Source of the DNA: Angelakisella massiliensis
GTDB taxonomy: Bacteria > Bacillota > Clostridia > Oscillospirales > Ruminococcaceae
Assembly (NCBI RefSeq): GCF_900104675.1
Contig: NZ_LT629945.1
Coordinates: 1,540,756 to 1,604,755 of the forward strand
Reading direction: 5' to 3'
Length of the DNA: 64,000 nucleotides
The notes below the pieces were generated by a model. The model was not told the origin of the DNA and searched no databases. It saw nothing but the letters and a program-made list of their open reading frames with translations. The translations under genes and the position numbers were made by a program. Positions 8,817 through 16,034 of the stretch are shown here, piece by piece; position 1 is the first letter of the stretch; the number at the start of each line of letters is the position of its first letter.

Positions 8817-9408
8817 CGTCCTCCTTTTTCAGCCTGCCCAGCCGTTCCTCCAAACCGGCAATCAGTCCATCCTTGTTCAGCATTTCTACGATTCTTATCC
8901 GCTGTTCCAGTTCGGCGGCAATGAGCAAATCTGCCAGATACTCCACATAGTCCAGCATCTGGCAGGCTTCCACAAACCGGTCATCCAGAACATCTTCCAG
9001 TGTCTTGGGTGCGTACTGCACCTTCCAGCTTTCCAGAAGATGCAGATAATCACACAGCACCCGCAGACAGCGCACTTCTTCCTGCCGGTATGCTGTCAGC
9101 AGGGGACGCTCCGGTTTGGGCAGGACCGCTGCCGCAGGGGGCTTGTCCGGGCCAATCCCAAAATCCTGTGCCAGCTTCTGCGCTGCCTCGTAGCTGCTCA
9201 GGTCAAATAACCTCGCCACAAAGTCAATCACATCGCCGGTGGCTCCGCAGCCGAAGCAGTAAAAATACCGTTCGTTCAGCTTCATGCTGGGGTGCCGGTC
9301 CTCATGGAACGGACAGCTGCACATCCCGTTTCGGTTGACTTGCAGCCCATAGTGTTCCGCCGCATCCGGCACACAAATATTCTGTTTTACCAGTTCAAAG
9401 AGTGTCAT
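8788..9408 (-). CDS. CHC2 zinc-finger DNA primase-like protein
   Basis: This 206-residue protein carries a CHC2 zinc ribbon near its start: CPFH (C32, H35) and CFGC (C51, C54), with HPSMKLN between them, as in the DnaG N-terminus. The rest has a helical region but no visible TOPRIM domain. The ATG at 9408 is preceded by GGAGGG at good spacing; an open frame to 9471 would run through the upstream terminator and is rejected. It overlaps the P4-type helicase gene by 29 bases, which indicates translational coupling. Together they likely initiate replication of the mobile element. Confidence 0.85.
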   Translation of the reverse strand: MTLFELVKQNICVPDAAEHYGLQVNRNGMCSCPFHEDRHPSMKLNERYFYCFGCGATGDVIDFVARLFDLSSYEAAQKLAQDFGIGPDKPPAAAVLPKPERPLLTAYRQEEVRCLRVLCDYLHLLESWKVQYAPKTLEDVLDDRFVEACQMLDYVEYLADLLIAAELEQRIRIVEMLNKDGLIAGLEERLGRLKKEDDAHEKQSAA

Positions 9409-9433
9409 AAAAAATCCCTCCGTTTCAGGGCAT

Positions 9434-9469
9434 AAAAAAAGCGGCCTGCCCGGTTTATTTGGGCAGGCC
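9434..9469 (-). terminator. Terminator after the serine recombinase
   Basis: On the minus strand GGCCTGCCC pairs perfectly with GGGCAGGCC (9-base loop) and is followed by GC and seven T. It lies just past the recombinase stop at 9477. Confidence 0.85.
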
Positions 9470-9476
9470 ACAGTCC

Positions 9477-11396
9477 TTATGCAGTTTGTGATGTTTCCGT
9501 TTCTTTGGCTTTCCGCTTTTCCTGCCGGTAGAACTTCTCCCGGCAGGCGGGTTTGCAGAATTTAGCGTTGGGGCGGACAGACTGGAACGGCGCTCCGCAG
9601 CACTGGCACACCAGCTGATACGGTTCGCCCGGAACGATCAGCCCCTCAGCAATCTTCTGTTTGCGTTCCTTCTGGCGCAGGTATTTTTCATGGTCACGGA
9701 TACGCTTCTGACGGCGCTTTTCCTCCGCAGCCAGTTCTTCCTCGGTGGGTTCGGGCATGGGCACTTCGAATTTCCCGATGAAATTCAGATAAATCTCAAT
9801 TTCCTGCACCCGTTCCCCGGTGCTTCTGTCCGGGGCATGAACCAGAATTTTCTCCACAAATTCATGGATCATAGGGGCGGTCAGCTCGGTGAAATCCGTA
9901 TATTTCTGTGCCAGCGCCAGAAAGTGGCTGGCACGGTCCGTGTCCTCATGGAATTGGTCCAGCTGTGCCTGCTCGGAGGCAAGCAGTTGTTCCAGCTCGG
10001 CCTGTTCCTTCTCATATTCGGCACACAGCAGCTCGAACCGTTTTTCCTCCAACTTGCCCATGGCATAGGTTTCGTATAGCTTTTTAATCAGCACATCCAG
10101 CTCGGCGCTGCGCTTGCGCTCCTTGGCGACCTTGCGTTTCAGCTCCTTGGCCGCTTCCTGCTGGCGAACCTGTGAAATGCTGCGAACTTTCTGAATAAAC
10201 TCTTCCTTGTTCTGGATGGCATAGCTGGCGGTAGTGCGGATGGTTTCCAGAATCAGAGCGTTCAGGGCTTTGGTGCTAACGGTGTGGGAAAAACACATCT
10301 GGGTTTCCCGCTCAAAGGTCAGGGTGTAGGTGGAGCAGTTATAAAAGTCGGTTCCATACTCCCGCCCGTCCTTTTTGCGTTTGCCCCGGTGGTTATACAT
10401 CTTGGCTCCGCAGTCGGCACAGAACACAAGGCCGGTCAGGGGATTGGCAACGCCGGTGGTATCTGTCCGGCGCACCGTCCGTTTCACCTGCTGGGCGAGC
10501 TGCCAGGTTTCCGGGTCAACGATGGCCTCGTGGGTGTTCTCAAAAATCAGCCAGTCGGACGGGTCATTTTTTACCCGCTTATCCCGGTAGGACTTTTTGG
10601 AGGAACGGAAATTCACGGTGTGCCCCATATACTCCGGCTTGGTCAGCATAGAACTGACCGTGAAGCCGTACCAGTCATAGGGGCGGCTGGTGTCCACGGT
10701 GTTCTTACGGCTGCCTCTGCCGTTGCGAGCCAGATAATAGGCGGGGCACTCCACCTTTTCCTGTGTGAGTATCTTGGCAATCTCATGGGGGCCGTGCCCC
10801 TCCACCGCAAGCCGGAAGATCCGCCGCACCACGGCGGCGGCTTCCTCGTCCACCAGCCAGTAGTCCTTGTCCTCTGGGTCTTTTTTGTAGCCATAGATGG
10901 CGTTGTTGGTGGTTGGCTTGCCCGCCTTGCCCTTGACACGGTATGCTGCCGAAACCTTTTTGGACTGGTCACGCAGATACCATTCATTCATGATATTGAG
11001 AAAGGGCGCAAACTCGCCGCTGTCCTGTTCCTCGCTGTCGATGTTATTGGCGACAGCAACAAAATGAACCCCATTCTGCCGGAACATTACCTCGGTGTAA
11101 AAGCCGGTTTGCAGGTAGTTTCTGCCGATCCGACTTAGGTCCTTACACAGCAGATGGGCCACCTTGCCCGCCTCGATGTCCGCCACAAGGCGCTTCCATG
11201 CAGGACGGTCAAAGTTGCCACCGGACCACCCATCGTCTGTGTAGTGGACGATATTGGTGTAGCCCCGCTGTGCTGCATAGCTTTCGAGATAACGTTTCTG
11301 GTTCAGAATGGAGTTCGAGTCACCCGTGAGGTCATCGTCACGGGACAGGCGCTCATAGAGCGCAGTGATTTTTTCTTCCGTCTGTCTGTTTGCCAT
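9477..11396 (-). CDS. Large serine recombinase (TnpX/TndX-like)
   Basis: This 639-residue protein has the resolvase-type N-terminal domain with YERLSRDDD (nucleophile Ser18), then DGWSGGNFDRPA and KDLSRIGRNYL. A recombinase domain follows, with a zinc ribbon (CADCGAK) at about residue 330, a long coiled coil (about 400-500), and a second Cys-rich motif near the end (CQCCG, then CKPAC). This is the layout of the large serine recombinases that excise and integrate Clostridia mobilizable transposons such as Tn4451. It is preceded by tnpW with one base between tnpW's stop and this start. It is probably the recombinase of the 4.4-15.5 kb element. Confidence 0.93.
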   Translation of the reverse strand: MANRQTEEKITALYERLSRDDDLTGDSNSILNQKRYLESYAAQRGYTNIVHYTDDGWSGGNFDRPAWKRLVADIEAGKVAHLLCKDLSRIGRNYLQTGFYTEVMFRQNGVHFVAVANNIDSEEQDSGEFAPFLNIMNEWYLRDQSKKVSAAYRVKGKAGKPTTNNAIYGYKKDPEDKDYWLVDEEAAAVVRRIFRLAVEGHGPHEIAKILTQEKVECPAYYLARNGRGSRKNTVDTSRPYDWYGFTVSSMLTKPEYMGHTVNFRSSKKSYRDKRVKNDPSDWLIFENTHEAIVDPETWQLAQQVKRTVRRTDTTGVANPLTGLVFCADCGAKMYNHRGKRKKDGREYGTDFYNCSTYTLTFERETQMCFSHTVSTKALNALILETIRTTASYAIQNKEEFIQKVRSISQVRQQEAAKELKRKVAKERKRSAELDVLIKKLYETYAMGKLEEKRFELLCAEYEKEQAELEQLLASEQAQLDQFHEDTDRASHFLALAQKYTDFTELTAPMIHEFVEKILVHAPDRSTGERVQEIEIYLNFIGKFEVPMPEPTEEELAAEEKRRQKRIRDHEKYLRQKERKQKIAEGLIVPGEPYQLVCQCCGAPFQSVRPNAKFCKPACREKFYRQEKRKAKETETSQTA

Positions 11397-11397
11397 A

Positions 11398-11601
11398 TCA
11401 GGCGCTCCTTTCAGACGGACGGCTCATTTGTGGCAGTTCCATTATACCACATTCCGGCTGGTTTGCCAGCCCGTCATTGCGGATCAGCCGCAGAATTTTA
11501 TCTTCCATCGTTTCCTCGGCGGTTTCGCTGAGGTAGACACGAACTTTATAGGTGGTGTTGCCAATGTGCCGGGTCAGAAACACGGCGTTTTTATCTGCCA
11601 T
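11398..11601 (-). CDS. tnpW: Transposon-encoded TnpW family protein
   Basis: This 67-residue protein contains IGNTTYKVRVYLSE, then ETMEDKILRLIRND, the hallmark pattern of the small TnpW proteins paired with serine recombinases. AGAGAGG precedes the ATG. It ends one base before the recombinase start, so the two are co-expressed. The function is not established; the pairing suggests a helper or regulator of recombination. Confidence 0.82.
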   Translation of the reverse strand: MADKNAVFLTRHIGNTTYKVRVYLSETAEETMEDKILRLIRNDGLANQPECGIMELPQMSRPSERSA

Positions 11602-11863
11602 AGAACCTCTCTTTCTTGCGCTTTCGGCGCATCCGGTGTATACTGTTGTTATAGTTCCGTTGCCTGTAACCTGCGATTGTGTTACTTCTTTTTTGTGTCA
11701 TGCCTGAACATGGCGAAATCCCCCTTTCTCCTGCGTGAACGAGCCGATGTAACCCAAGTAACTTGTTTTCAGATTACTCTTTCACTAATAGGAGAAATCC
11801 GGGGTGCAAAACGGAACCATTTTTGAAAAATCGAAAAATATTTTTTTGAAAAGAGGTGGGGGC

Positions 11864-12700
11864 ATGGCGTATCTGTCTGATGACGAGCTTCTGGATACCG
11901 AGGGTGGCTTCACCGGATGGGACGCTGGGGCGGAAGAAACGCTGGAACAGGCGCTTGCGGAAGAACGTCTGGCCGAGCTGGAAAGTGAGCTGGAGCAGGA
12001 CGAGCATCCCATCGACTATGAAGCAGAGCTGGAGGACGAGGAAGAAGAAGCTGCCCCGGTCAGTGATAAACGGCTGAAACGGGAGATGCGGGCCGAGGCC
12101 ATACGGCGGCTGGAGGAAGCAGCCCGCACCGAAAAGGATTTCCGGGCCGTGGTGGAGGAATGGAACAAGCTGGACCGGAACCGGGAGCGCCGGGAACGGG
12201 ACCATGAAAACCTCCGTGGGGATGTGCCGCTGGAATATCAGGCGGTGCCGGAACCGAAACTCATTCCCCGATGGATGAACAACCCCACATACCGGCAGCT
12301 GATGGCCGGGAACTTTCTGGACATCCTGTTTGACTGCCCCTATGAGATGCACAACCTGACCGCCGACGCCTTTGTTTCCCGCATGGTGGAAGAACTGAGT
12401 GAGGAACATAAGGAAGTTTTGTATTTTCTCTCTTTGCGGCTGTACAGCACCACCCGGCTTGCCGCTGTGCGTGGGCAGTCTGACCGCAACATCCGCAAGC
12501 TGCGGAAAACCATCCACAAGAAATTGCAGCGCCAGATGTATGACCATCTGTGCGGCAAGCAGGAGCATGGTAGCAGCTTGACCTTGCGGGAACGCCAGTT
12601 TTTGGAGGAATACTCGAAAATTGCAAGGAAACAAGGCAAGGACGCCGTGATCCGGCGGGAGAATAAGACCAAGCGCAGAAAAAAGAAAAACCGCCCCTGA
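11864..12700 (+). CDS. Sigma-70 region 4-like protein with acidic N-terminus
   Basis: This 278-residue protein starts at an ATG preceded by GAGGTGGGGG. Residues 1-65 are strongly acidic. Residues about 180-235 contain SEEHKEVLYFLSLRLYSTTRLAAVRGQSDRNIRKLRKTIHKKL, which resembles the helix-turn-helix of sigma-70 region 4, and the C-terminus is very basic. It is divergent from the recombinase/tnpW pair and heads an operon with the zinc-finger and RhuM genes. A role as an element-specific transcription factor is likely but not shown. Between 11602 and 11863 there is only AT-rich DNA with short repeats, presumably the divergent promoters. Confidence 0.65.
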   Translation: MAYLSDDELLDTEGGFTGWDAGAEETLEQALAEERLAELESELEQDEHPIDYEAELEDEEEEAAPVSDKRLKREMRAEAIRRLEEAARTEKDFRAVVEEWNKLDRNRERRERDHENLRGDVPLEYQAVPEPKLIPRWMNNPTYRQLMAGNFLDILFDCPYEMHNLTADAFVSRMVEELSEEHKEVLYFLSLRLYSTTRLAAVRGQSDRNIRKLRKTIHKKLQRQMYDHLCGKQEHGSSLTLRERQFLEEYSKIARKQGKDAVIRRENKTKRRKKKNRP

Positions 12701-12731
12701 TAATTGGGACGATTAAGGAGAAAGGGCGTGT

Positions 12732-13652
12732 ATGATGAAAAATTTATTTGAACAGTCCCGTTCCCATTGGGTGCGGTACGATCATTACGAGCTGAAAACA
12801 GCGGAAGATGGCAAGCGGTATATCACCCCCGGCAAGAGCGCAAAGCCGGATGTCTACAATCCGCTGAAAGAGGTCCCCAACATTGTGCTGGATGCGCTGA
12901 ATGTGGGGATGCTGATGATGGGGCGCAAGCCGGAAGCAGAAGTGGAAAAGGCGATCATGGAGTTTATCACCCGGTACGGCCTGCTGGGGCTGATGACTGC
13001 CCTTCCCACCACACCGTCCTTTATGGACTATGAGGCGGTGTACCTGCCGAAAAACCACTTCATCAAGGAAGAATCCATGGCGACAGACAAATACTTGTCC
13101 CTGTTTTACCCCTTTGACCAGCTGGATTTGGTGAAAAAAGGCATTGAATCCACATGGAATGTGTCCGGTGACCGGACGATGGTTGCCCTGACCATGACTT
13201 TCATGGACGAGCCGATGGCGAAGAACATGAGCTTCCAGCGAGAGTATGCGGAACCCTACGACTGGGTTGCCCAGCAGTTCAAGGACTGGGCCTTTACGCT
13301 GACCACAGCTATTTTGTACTACAATGACTATGATTCCATCGACGAGGATGCACGGGGGCTGTACCGCAAGGCCATGGCCGCATTTGGTGGGATCGCCCCC
13401 AGCTACCACATCGAGCTGTTGGATAAGCCCACCATCTATTGGGATTTCCATTCGCTGCTGCTGGGCATCCAGATGATGTTCAGCTTCATGTTGGTAGACG
13501 GTGACCAGCCCCTGCGCCTGTGCAAGCACTGCCAGAAGGTGTTTCTGGGTAGCCGGTCCAACGCCGCCTTTTGCAGCCCACGGTGCAAGAACCAGTATAA
13601 TGTCTACAAGAGCCGGGGAAAGAACCGGACGGATGGAGGTGACGAGGAATGA
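12732..13652 (+). CDS. Zinc-finger protein of unknown function
   Basis: This 306-residue protein ends in a treble-clef-like cysteine cluster, CKHC (about 263), FCSPRC and NQYNVYKSR. That cluster resembles the zinc motif at the C-terminus of CGNR/ABATE-type proteins. The N-terminal 250 residues are not recognised. It follows the sigma-like gene by 31 bases and overlaps rhuM by four bases (ATGA). The DUF6076-type protein at 19144 in the second element also pairs a cysteine cluster with a sigma-like neighbour, which hints at a shared module. Confidence 0.6.
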   Translation: MMKNLFEQSRSHWVRYDHYELKTAEDGKRYITPGKSAKPDVYNPLKEVPNIVLDALNVGMLMMGRKPEAEVEKAIMEFITRYGLLGLMTALPTTPSFMDYEAVYLPKNHFIKEESMATDKYLSLFYPFDQLDLVKKGIESTWNVSGDRTMVALTMTFMDEPMAKNMSFQREYAEPYDWVAQQFKDWAFTLTTAILYYNDYDSIDEDARGLYRKAMAAFGGIAPSYHIELLDKPTIYWDFHSLLLGIQMMFSFMLVDGDQPLRLCKHCQKVFLGSRSNAAFCSPRCKNQYNVYKSRGKNRTDGGDEE

Positions 13653-14677
13653 GCGAGGAACAGGGACTGACCCCGTATGAAACCAGAGAAATCCTCTTTT
13701 ATAAGACCGAAAACGGAGAAGTGCGGGTGGAAATCCTGCTCTTTCAGGAAAACCTCTGGCTGACACAGGCAAAAATGGCAGAACTGTTCGAGGTACAGAA
13801 AGCGGCCATTTCCAAGCACCTGAAAAATATCTTTGAATCCGGCGAACTGAGCGAGGATTCAGTTGTTTCCAAAATGGAAACAACTGCGGCGGACGGGAAA
13901 CGGTATCAGACCAACTATTATAATCTGGACGCCATTATCGCTGTGGGGTATCGGGTGAACTCCAAAAAGGCGACCATGTTCCGCATTTGGGCAAACAGGG
14001 TGTTGAAAGAGTTCATCATCAAAGGCTATGTGATGGATGACGCACGGCTGCGGGAGCCGGAGAACTTTTTCGGCAAGGATTATTTCGAGGAACAGCTGGA
14101 GCGTATCCGGGACATCCGGGCCAGCGAGAGAAGATTTTACCAGAAAATCACGGACATCTATTCCCAGTGCAGCGCCGACTACGATGTGGAAAGCCCTATT
14201 ACAAAGGAGTTTTTCGCCACGGTGCAGAATAAGCTCCACTATGCGGTCACCCATCATACCGCCGCCGAGATCGTATATGGCCGTGCCGACAGCACTAAGC
14301 CCAACATGGGGCTTACCACATGGAAAAACGCCCCCAAAGGCCGTATCCGCAAATCGGATGTCACCGTCGCCAAAAACTATCTGAACGAAACGGAAATGCG
14401 AAACCTGAACGAGATCGTCACCATGTACCTTGACTATGCGGAACGGCAGGCCCGCCGGGGAAATGTCATGTATATGGCCGATTGGGTCAAGCGGCTTGAC
14501 GCATTTTTACAGTTCAACGAGGAAGATATTCTGCATGATAAAGGCAAGGTGACCGCCGCCATCGCCAAAGCCTTTGCTGAGAAAGAGTTTGAAAAGTTCC
14601 GGGTATTGCAGGATCGGACCTATCAGAGCGACTTTGACCGGCTGGTTGCGGAAACTTCGGATGATCTGACAGAATAA
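13649..14677 (+). CDS. rhuM: RhuM family protein
   Basis: This 342-residue protein matches the RhuM pattern: an N-terminal winged-helix-like part (WLTQAKMAELFEVQKAAISKHL, residues about 30-52), then LDAIIAVGYRVNSKKATMFRIWANRVL, and a Fic-like C-terminal part (AEIVYGRADSTKPNMGL). RhuM proteins occur in pathogenicity islands and mobile elements; their biochemical role is unclear. The ATG overlaps the upstream stop as ATGA, showing translational coupling with the zinc-finger gene. Confidence 0.87.
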   Translation: MSEEQGLTPYETREILFYKTENGEVRVEILLFQENLWLTQAKMAELFEVQKAAISKHLKNIFESGELSEDSVVSKMETTAADGKRYQTNYYNLDAIIAVGYRVNSKKATMFRIWANRVLKEFIIKGYVMDDARLREPENFFGKDYFEEQLERIRDIRASERRFYQKITDIYSQCSADYDVESPITKEFFATVQNKLHYAVTHHTAAEIVYGRADSTKPNMGLTTWKNAPKGRIRKSDVTVAKNYLNETEMRNLNEIVTMYLDYAERQARRGNVMYMADWVKRLDAFLQFNEEDILHDKGKVTAAIAKAFAEKEFEKFRVLQDRTYQSDFDRLVAETSDDLTE

Positions 14678-14692
14678 CCATATATAACAGAA

Positions 14693-14733
14693 AGCCCACG
14701 CCACCGGTCTCTTTCCGGCTGCGTGGGCTTTTT
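14693..14733. terminator. Bidirectional terminator between rhuM and the DUF6809-like gene
   Basis: AGCCCACGC pairs perfectly with GCGTGGGCT around a 19-base loop that can form an inner CCGG stem, followed by TTTT on the plus strand. It lies between two convergent genes and could serve both. Confidence 0.8.
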
Positions 14734-14743
14734 CGGCCATCGC

Positions 14744-15019
14744 TTATTTCTTGTTTTGCAGCTGTTCATGGGCCTCCTGCTGGACAATCAGCCCCGCCGA
14801 AAAGCCATACTTGAAATGGCTCTCACTTTCCTCGCACTGAGCGATAGCGTTCTGCGCCCGGAGTTCCTCCACCAGAGCATAGTCCTCTTTGCTGAGCCGC
14901 TGGGATAACTGCTCCATCAACGCCGCACAGGTTTGGATCGCCTTGCGGTATTCCGGGGATGTGGGAACAACGGTTTCACAGGGATAAAACTCCCCGTTAT
15001 ACATGGCTTCCAAAATCAT
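14744..15019 (-). CDS. DUF6809-like small protein
   Basis: This 91-residue protein has the pattern MYNGEFYPCE, then TSPEYRKAI and SHFKYGFSAGLIVQQE. That agrees with small helical proteins (DUF6809 in current databases, from memory) found next to tnpV in Clostridia elements. GGAGGG precedes the ATG at 15019. It follows tnpV by 13 bases and is probably co-transcribed. A related protein is encoded by the second element at 21734-22051. The function is unknown. Confidence 0.72.
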   Translation of the reverse strand: MILEAMYNGEFYPCETVVPTSPEYRKAIQTCAALMEQLSQRLSKEDYALVEELRAQNAIAQCEESESHFKYGFSAGLIVQQEAHEQLQNKK

Positions 15020-15032
15020 TGCGTTCCCTCCC

Positions 15033-15383
15033 TCAACAGTAGACCAACTCCGCCAGGACGATTTCCTCGGCCCTGTTGTGGATGGAGTTCATGGAGCGCA
15101 CCCATGCCATCTGGTCGGCAGATTTCAGGGCTTCTGTGACGCCCTCTTGCTGCATCATGGCTTTTTCGATAATTTCCAGCCGCTCCCGGCAGGCGGTGTC
15201 GATTTCCTCCAAATGGGGAAACAGCTTTTCAGTGACAATAAGATCGGTATACAGAATGGGCCGGTGTTCTTTTAAGTAGGCACGGCGCAACCGGCCATAT
15301 TTCCCGATATGATACTCTTTGGTGTCCGATAACACAAGATCGGGGATGAAATAGTCGCCGCATTGGGTATAAGTCAGTTCCAT
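15033..15383 (-). CDS. tnpV: Transposon-encoded protein TnpV
   Basis: This 116-residue protein matches TnpV closely: MELTYTQCGDYFIPDL, then GKYGRLRRAYLKEHR, and ends in ADQMAWVRSMNSIHNRAEEIVLAELVYC. TnpV is encoded near the end of Tn4451-type and related mobilizable transposons; its function is not known. AAAGGAG lies 7 bases upstream of the ATG. Upstream (15384-15540) are two strong dyads that may be recombination or regulatory sites. Confidence 0.88.
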   Translation of the reverse strand: MELTYTQCGDYFIPDLVLSDTKEYHIGKYGRLRRAYLKEHRPILYTDLIVTEKLFPHLEEIDTACRERLEIIEKAMMQQEGVTEALKSADQMAWVRSMNSIHNRAEEIVLAELVYC

Positions 15384-15411
15384 ACAAAGCTCCTTTCGAG
15401 GGAATGTGATT

Positions 15412-15538
15412 GACAGTTATGGTAGGTTTGAGGGCATCCCTCCTTTATCATAACTGTCTTTTCATTCGCCACAAATGAGCCGCCAGTCATGATGTAATGT
15501 TTTTTGGTGTATTCCACCCTCTATACATTACATCATGA
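15412..15538. other. Two adjacent perfect dyads at the junction of the two elements
   Basis: Dyad 1: GACAGTTATG (15412-15421) and CATAACTGTC (15449-15458), with an inner GAGGG-CAT-CCCTC at the same centre. Dyad 2: 14-base perfect arms at 15487-15500 and 15525-15538 (TCATGATGTAATGT and its complement), with an inner GGTG-TATTC-CACC. Each spans about 50 bases, the size of a serine-recombinase attachment site, and they lie where the second recombinase gene breaks off. They may mark the element end or bind a regulator. Confidence 0.5.
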
Positions 15539-15636
15539 TTCTGAATGCTGTTAGAGTCATCCGTCTTATTTGTTTTCTGTGTGTCCTCTTGGCTCAGCCG
15601 GCCATAGAGGACGGTATATTTTTCATTGCTTGCCAT
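15487..15636 (-). pseudogene. N-terminal stub of a second large serine recombinase
   Basis: The frame from 15636 begins MASNEKYTVLYGRLSQEDTQKTN and continues DDSNSIQNHDVM, which is unmistakably the start of a large serine recombinase, including the catalytic Ser in GRLSQED. After about 36 residues the similarity stops and the frame ends within dyad 2. A normal protein would continue for 500 or more residues, so the gene has been cut, most simply by insertion of the 4.4-15.5 kb element. It follows the TnpW-like gene at 15707 in the usual tnpW-recombinase order. The remainder is not in the window; it may lie to the left. Confidence 0.8.
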
Positions 15637-15706
15637 TGCTACTCCTTTCTGGGCAAGCCGATACGGTAACAACAAACATACCGCATCTCCTGCCTAAAGT
15701 CTATCC

Positions 15707-15985
15707 TCAAATCGAATCTTTTCCTAAATCACTGTCGATGATTTGGAGCATCTGTTCCGTCGGTGTTTTTGCTTTCTCGGCAGTTGAAAAGATGGAGCGG
15801 ACGAAGAATTTTCGTCCGCCCACGATCATCTCCCGGCGCAGCTCCATACCATGTTCCGTTTCGTGATAGAATGTATCCCGGTAGATCGGCGTAATCGTGT
15901 TTTCTCCCCGGATACCGATTGCTCGCTCCGGCATATAACCGCCCAGGATACCTGTTTCCATATACACTTCAAATTCACTTTTCAT
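15707..15985 (-). CDS. TnpW-like protein of the second element
   Basis: This 92-residue protein contains MIVGGRKFFVRSIFSTAEKAKTPTEQMLQIIDSDL, which follows the TnpW pattern (short beta hairpin, then a helix ending in a basic or acidic tail). It precedes the recombinase stub as tnpW precedes its recombinase at 11.5 kb. It carries an N-terminal extension (METGILGGYMPERAIG) that is also seen in TnpW-type proteins. AAAGGAA precedes the ATG at 15985; a longer frame to 16084 would overlap the relaxase end and lacks a ribosome site. Confidence 0.65.
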   Translation of the reverse strand: MKSEFEVYMETGILGGYMPERAIGIRGENTITPIYRDTFYHETEHGMELRREMIVGGRKFFVRSIFSTAEKAKTPTEQMLQIIDSDLGKDSI

Positions 15986-16034
15986 TGAGTTCCTTTCCCC
16001 CGAATCCAATTTGGGCAACAAAAATAGCAGACCG

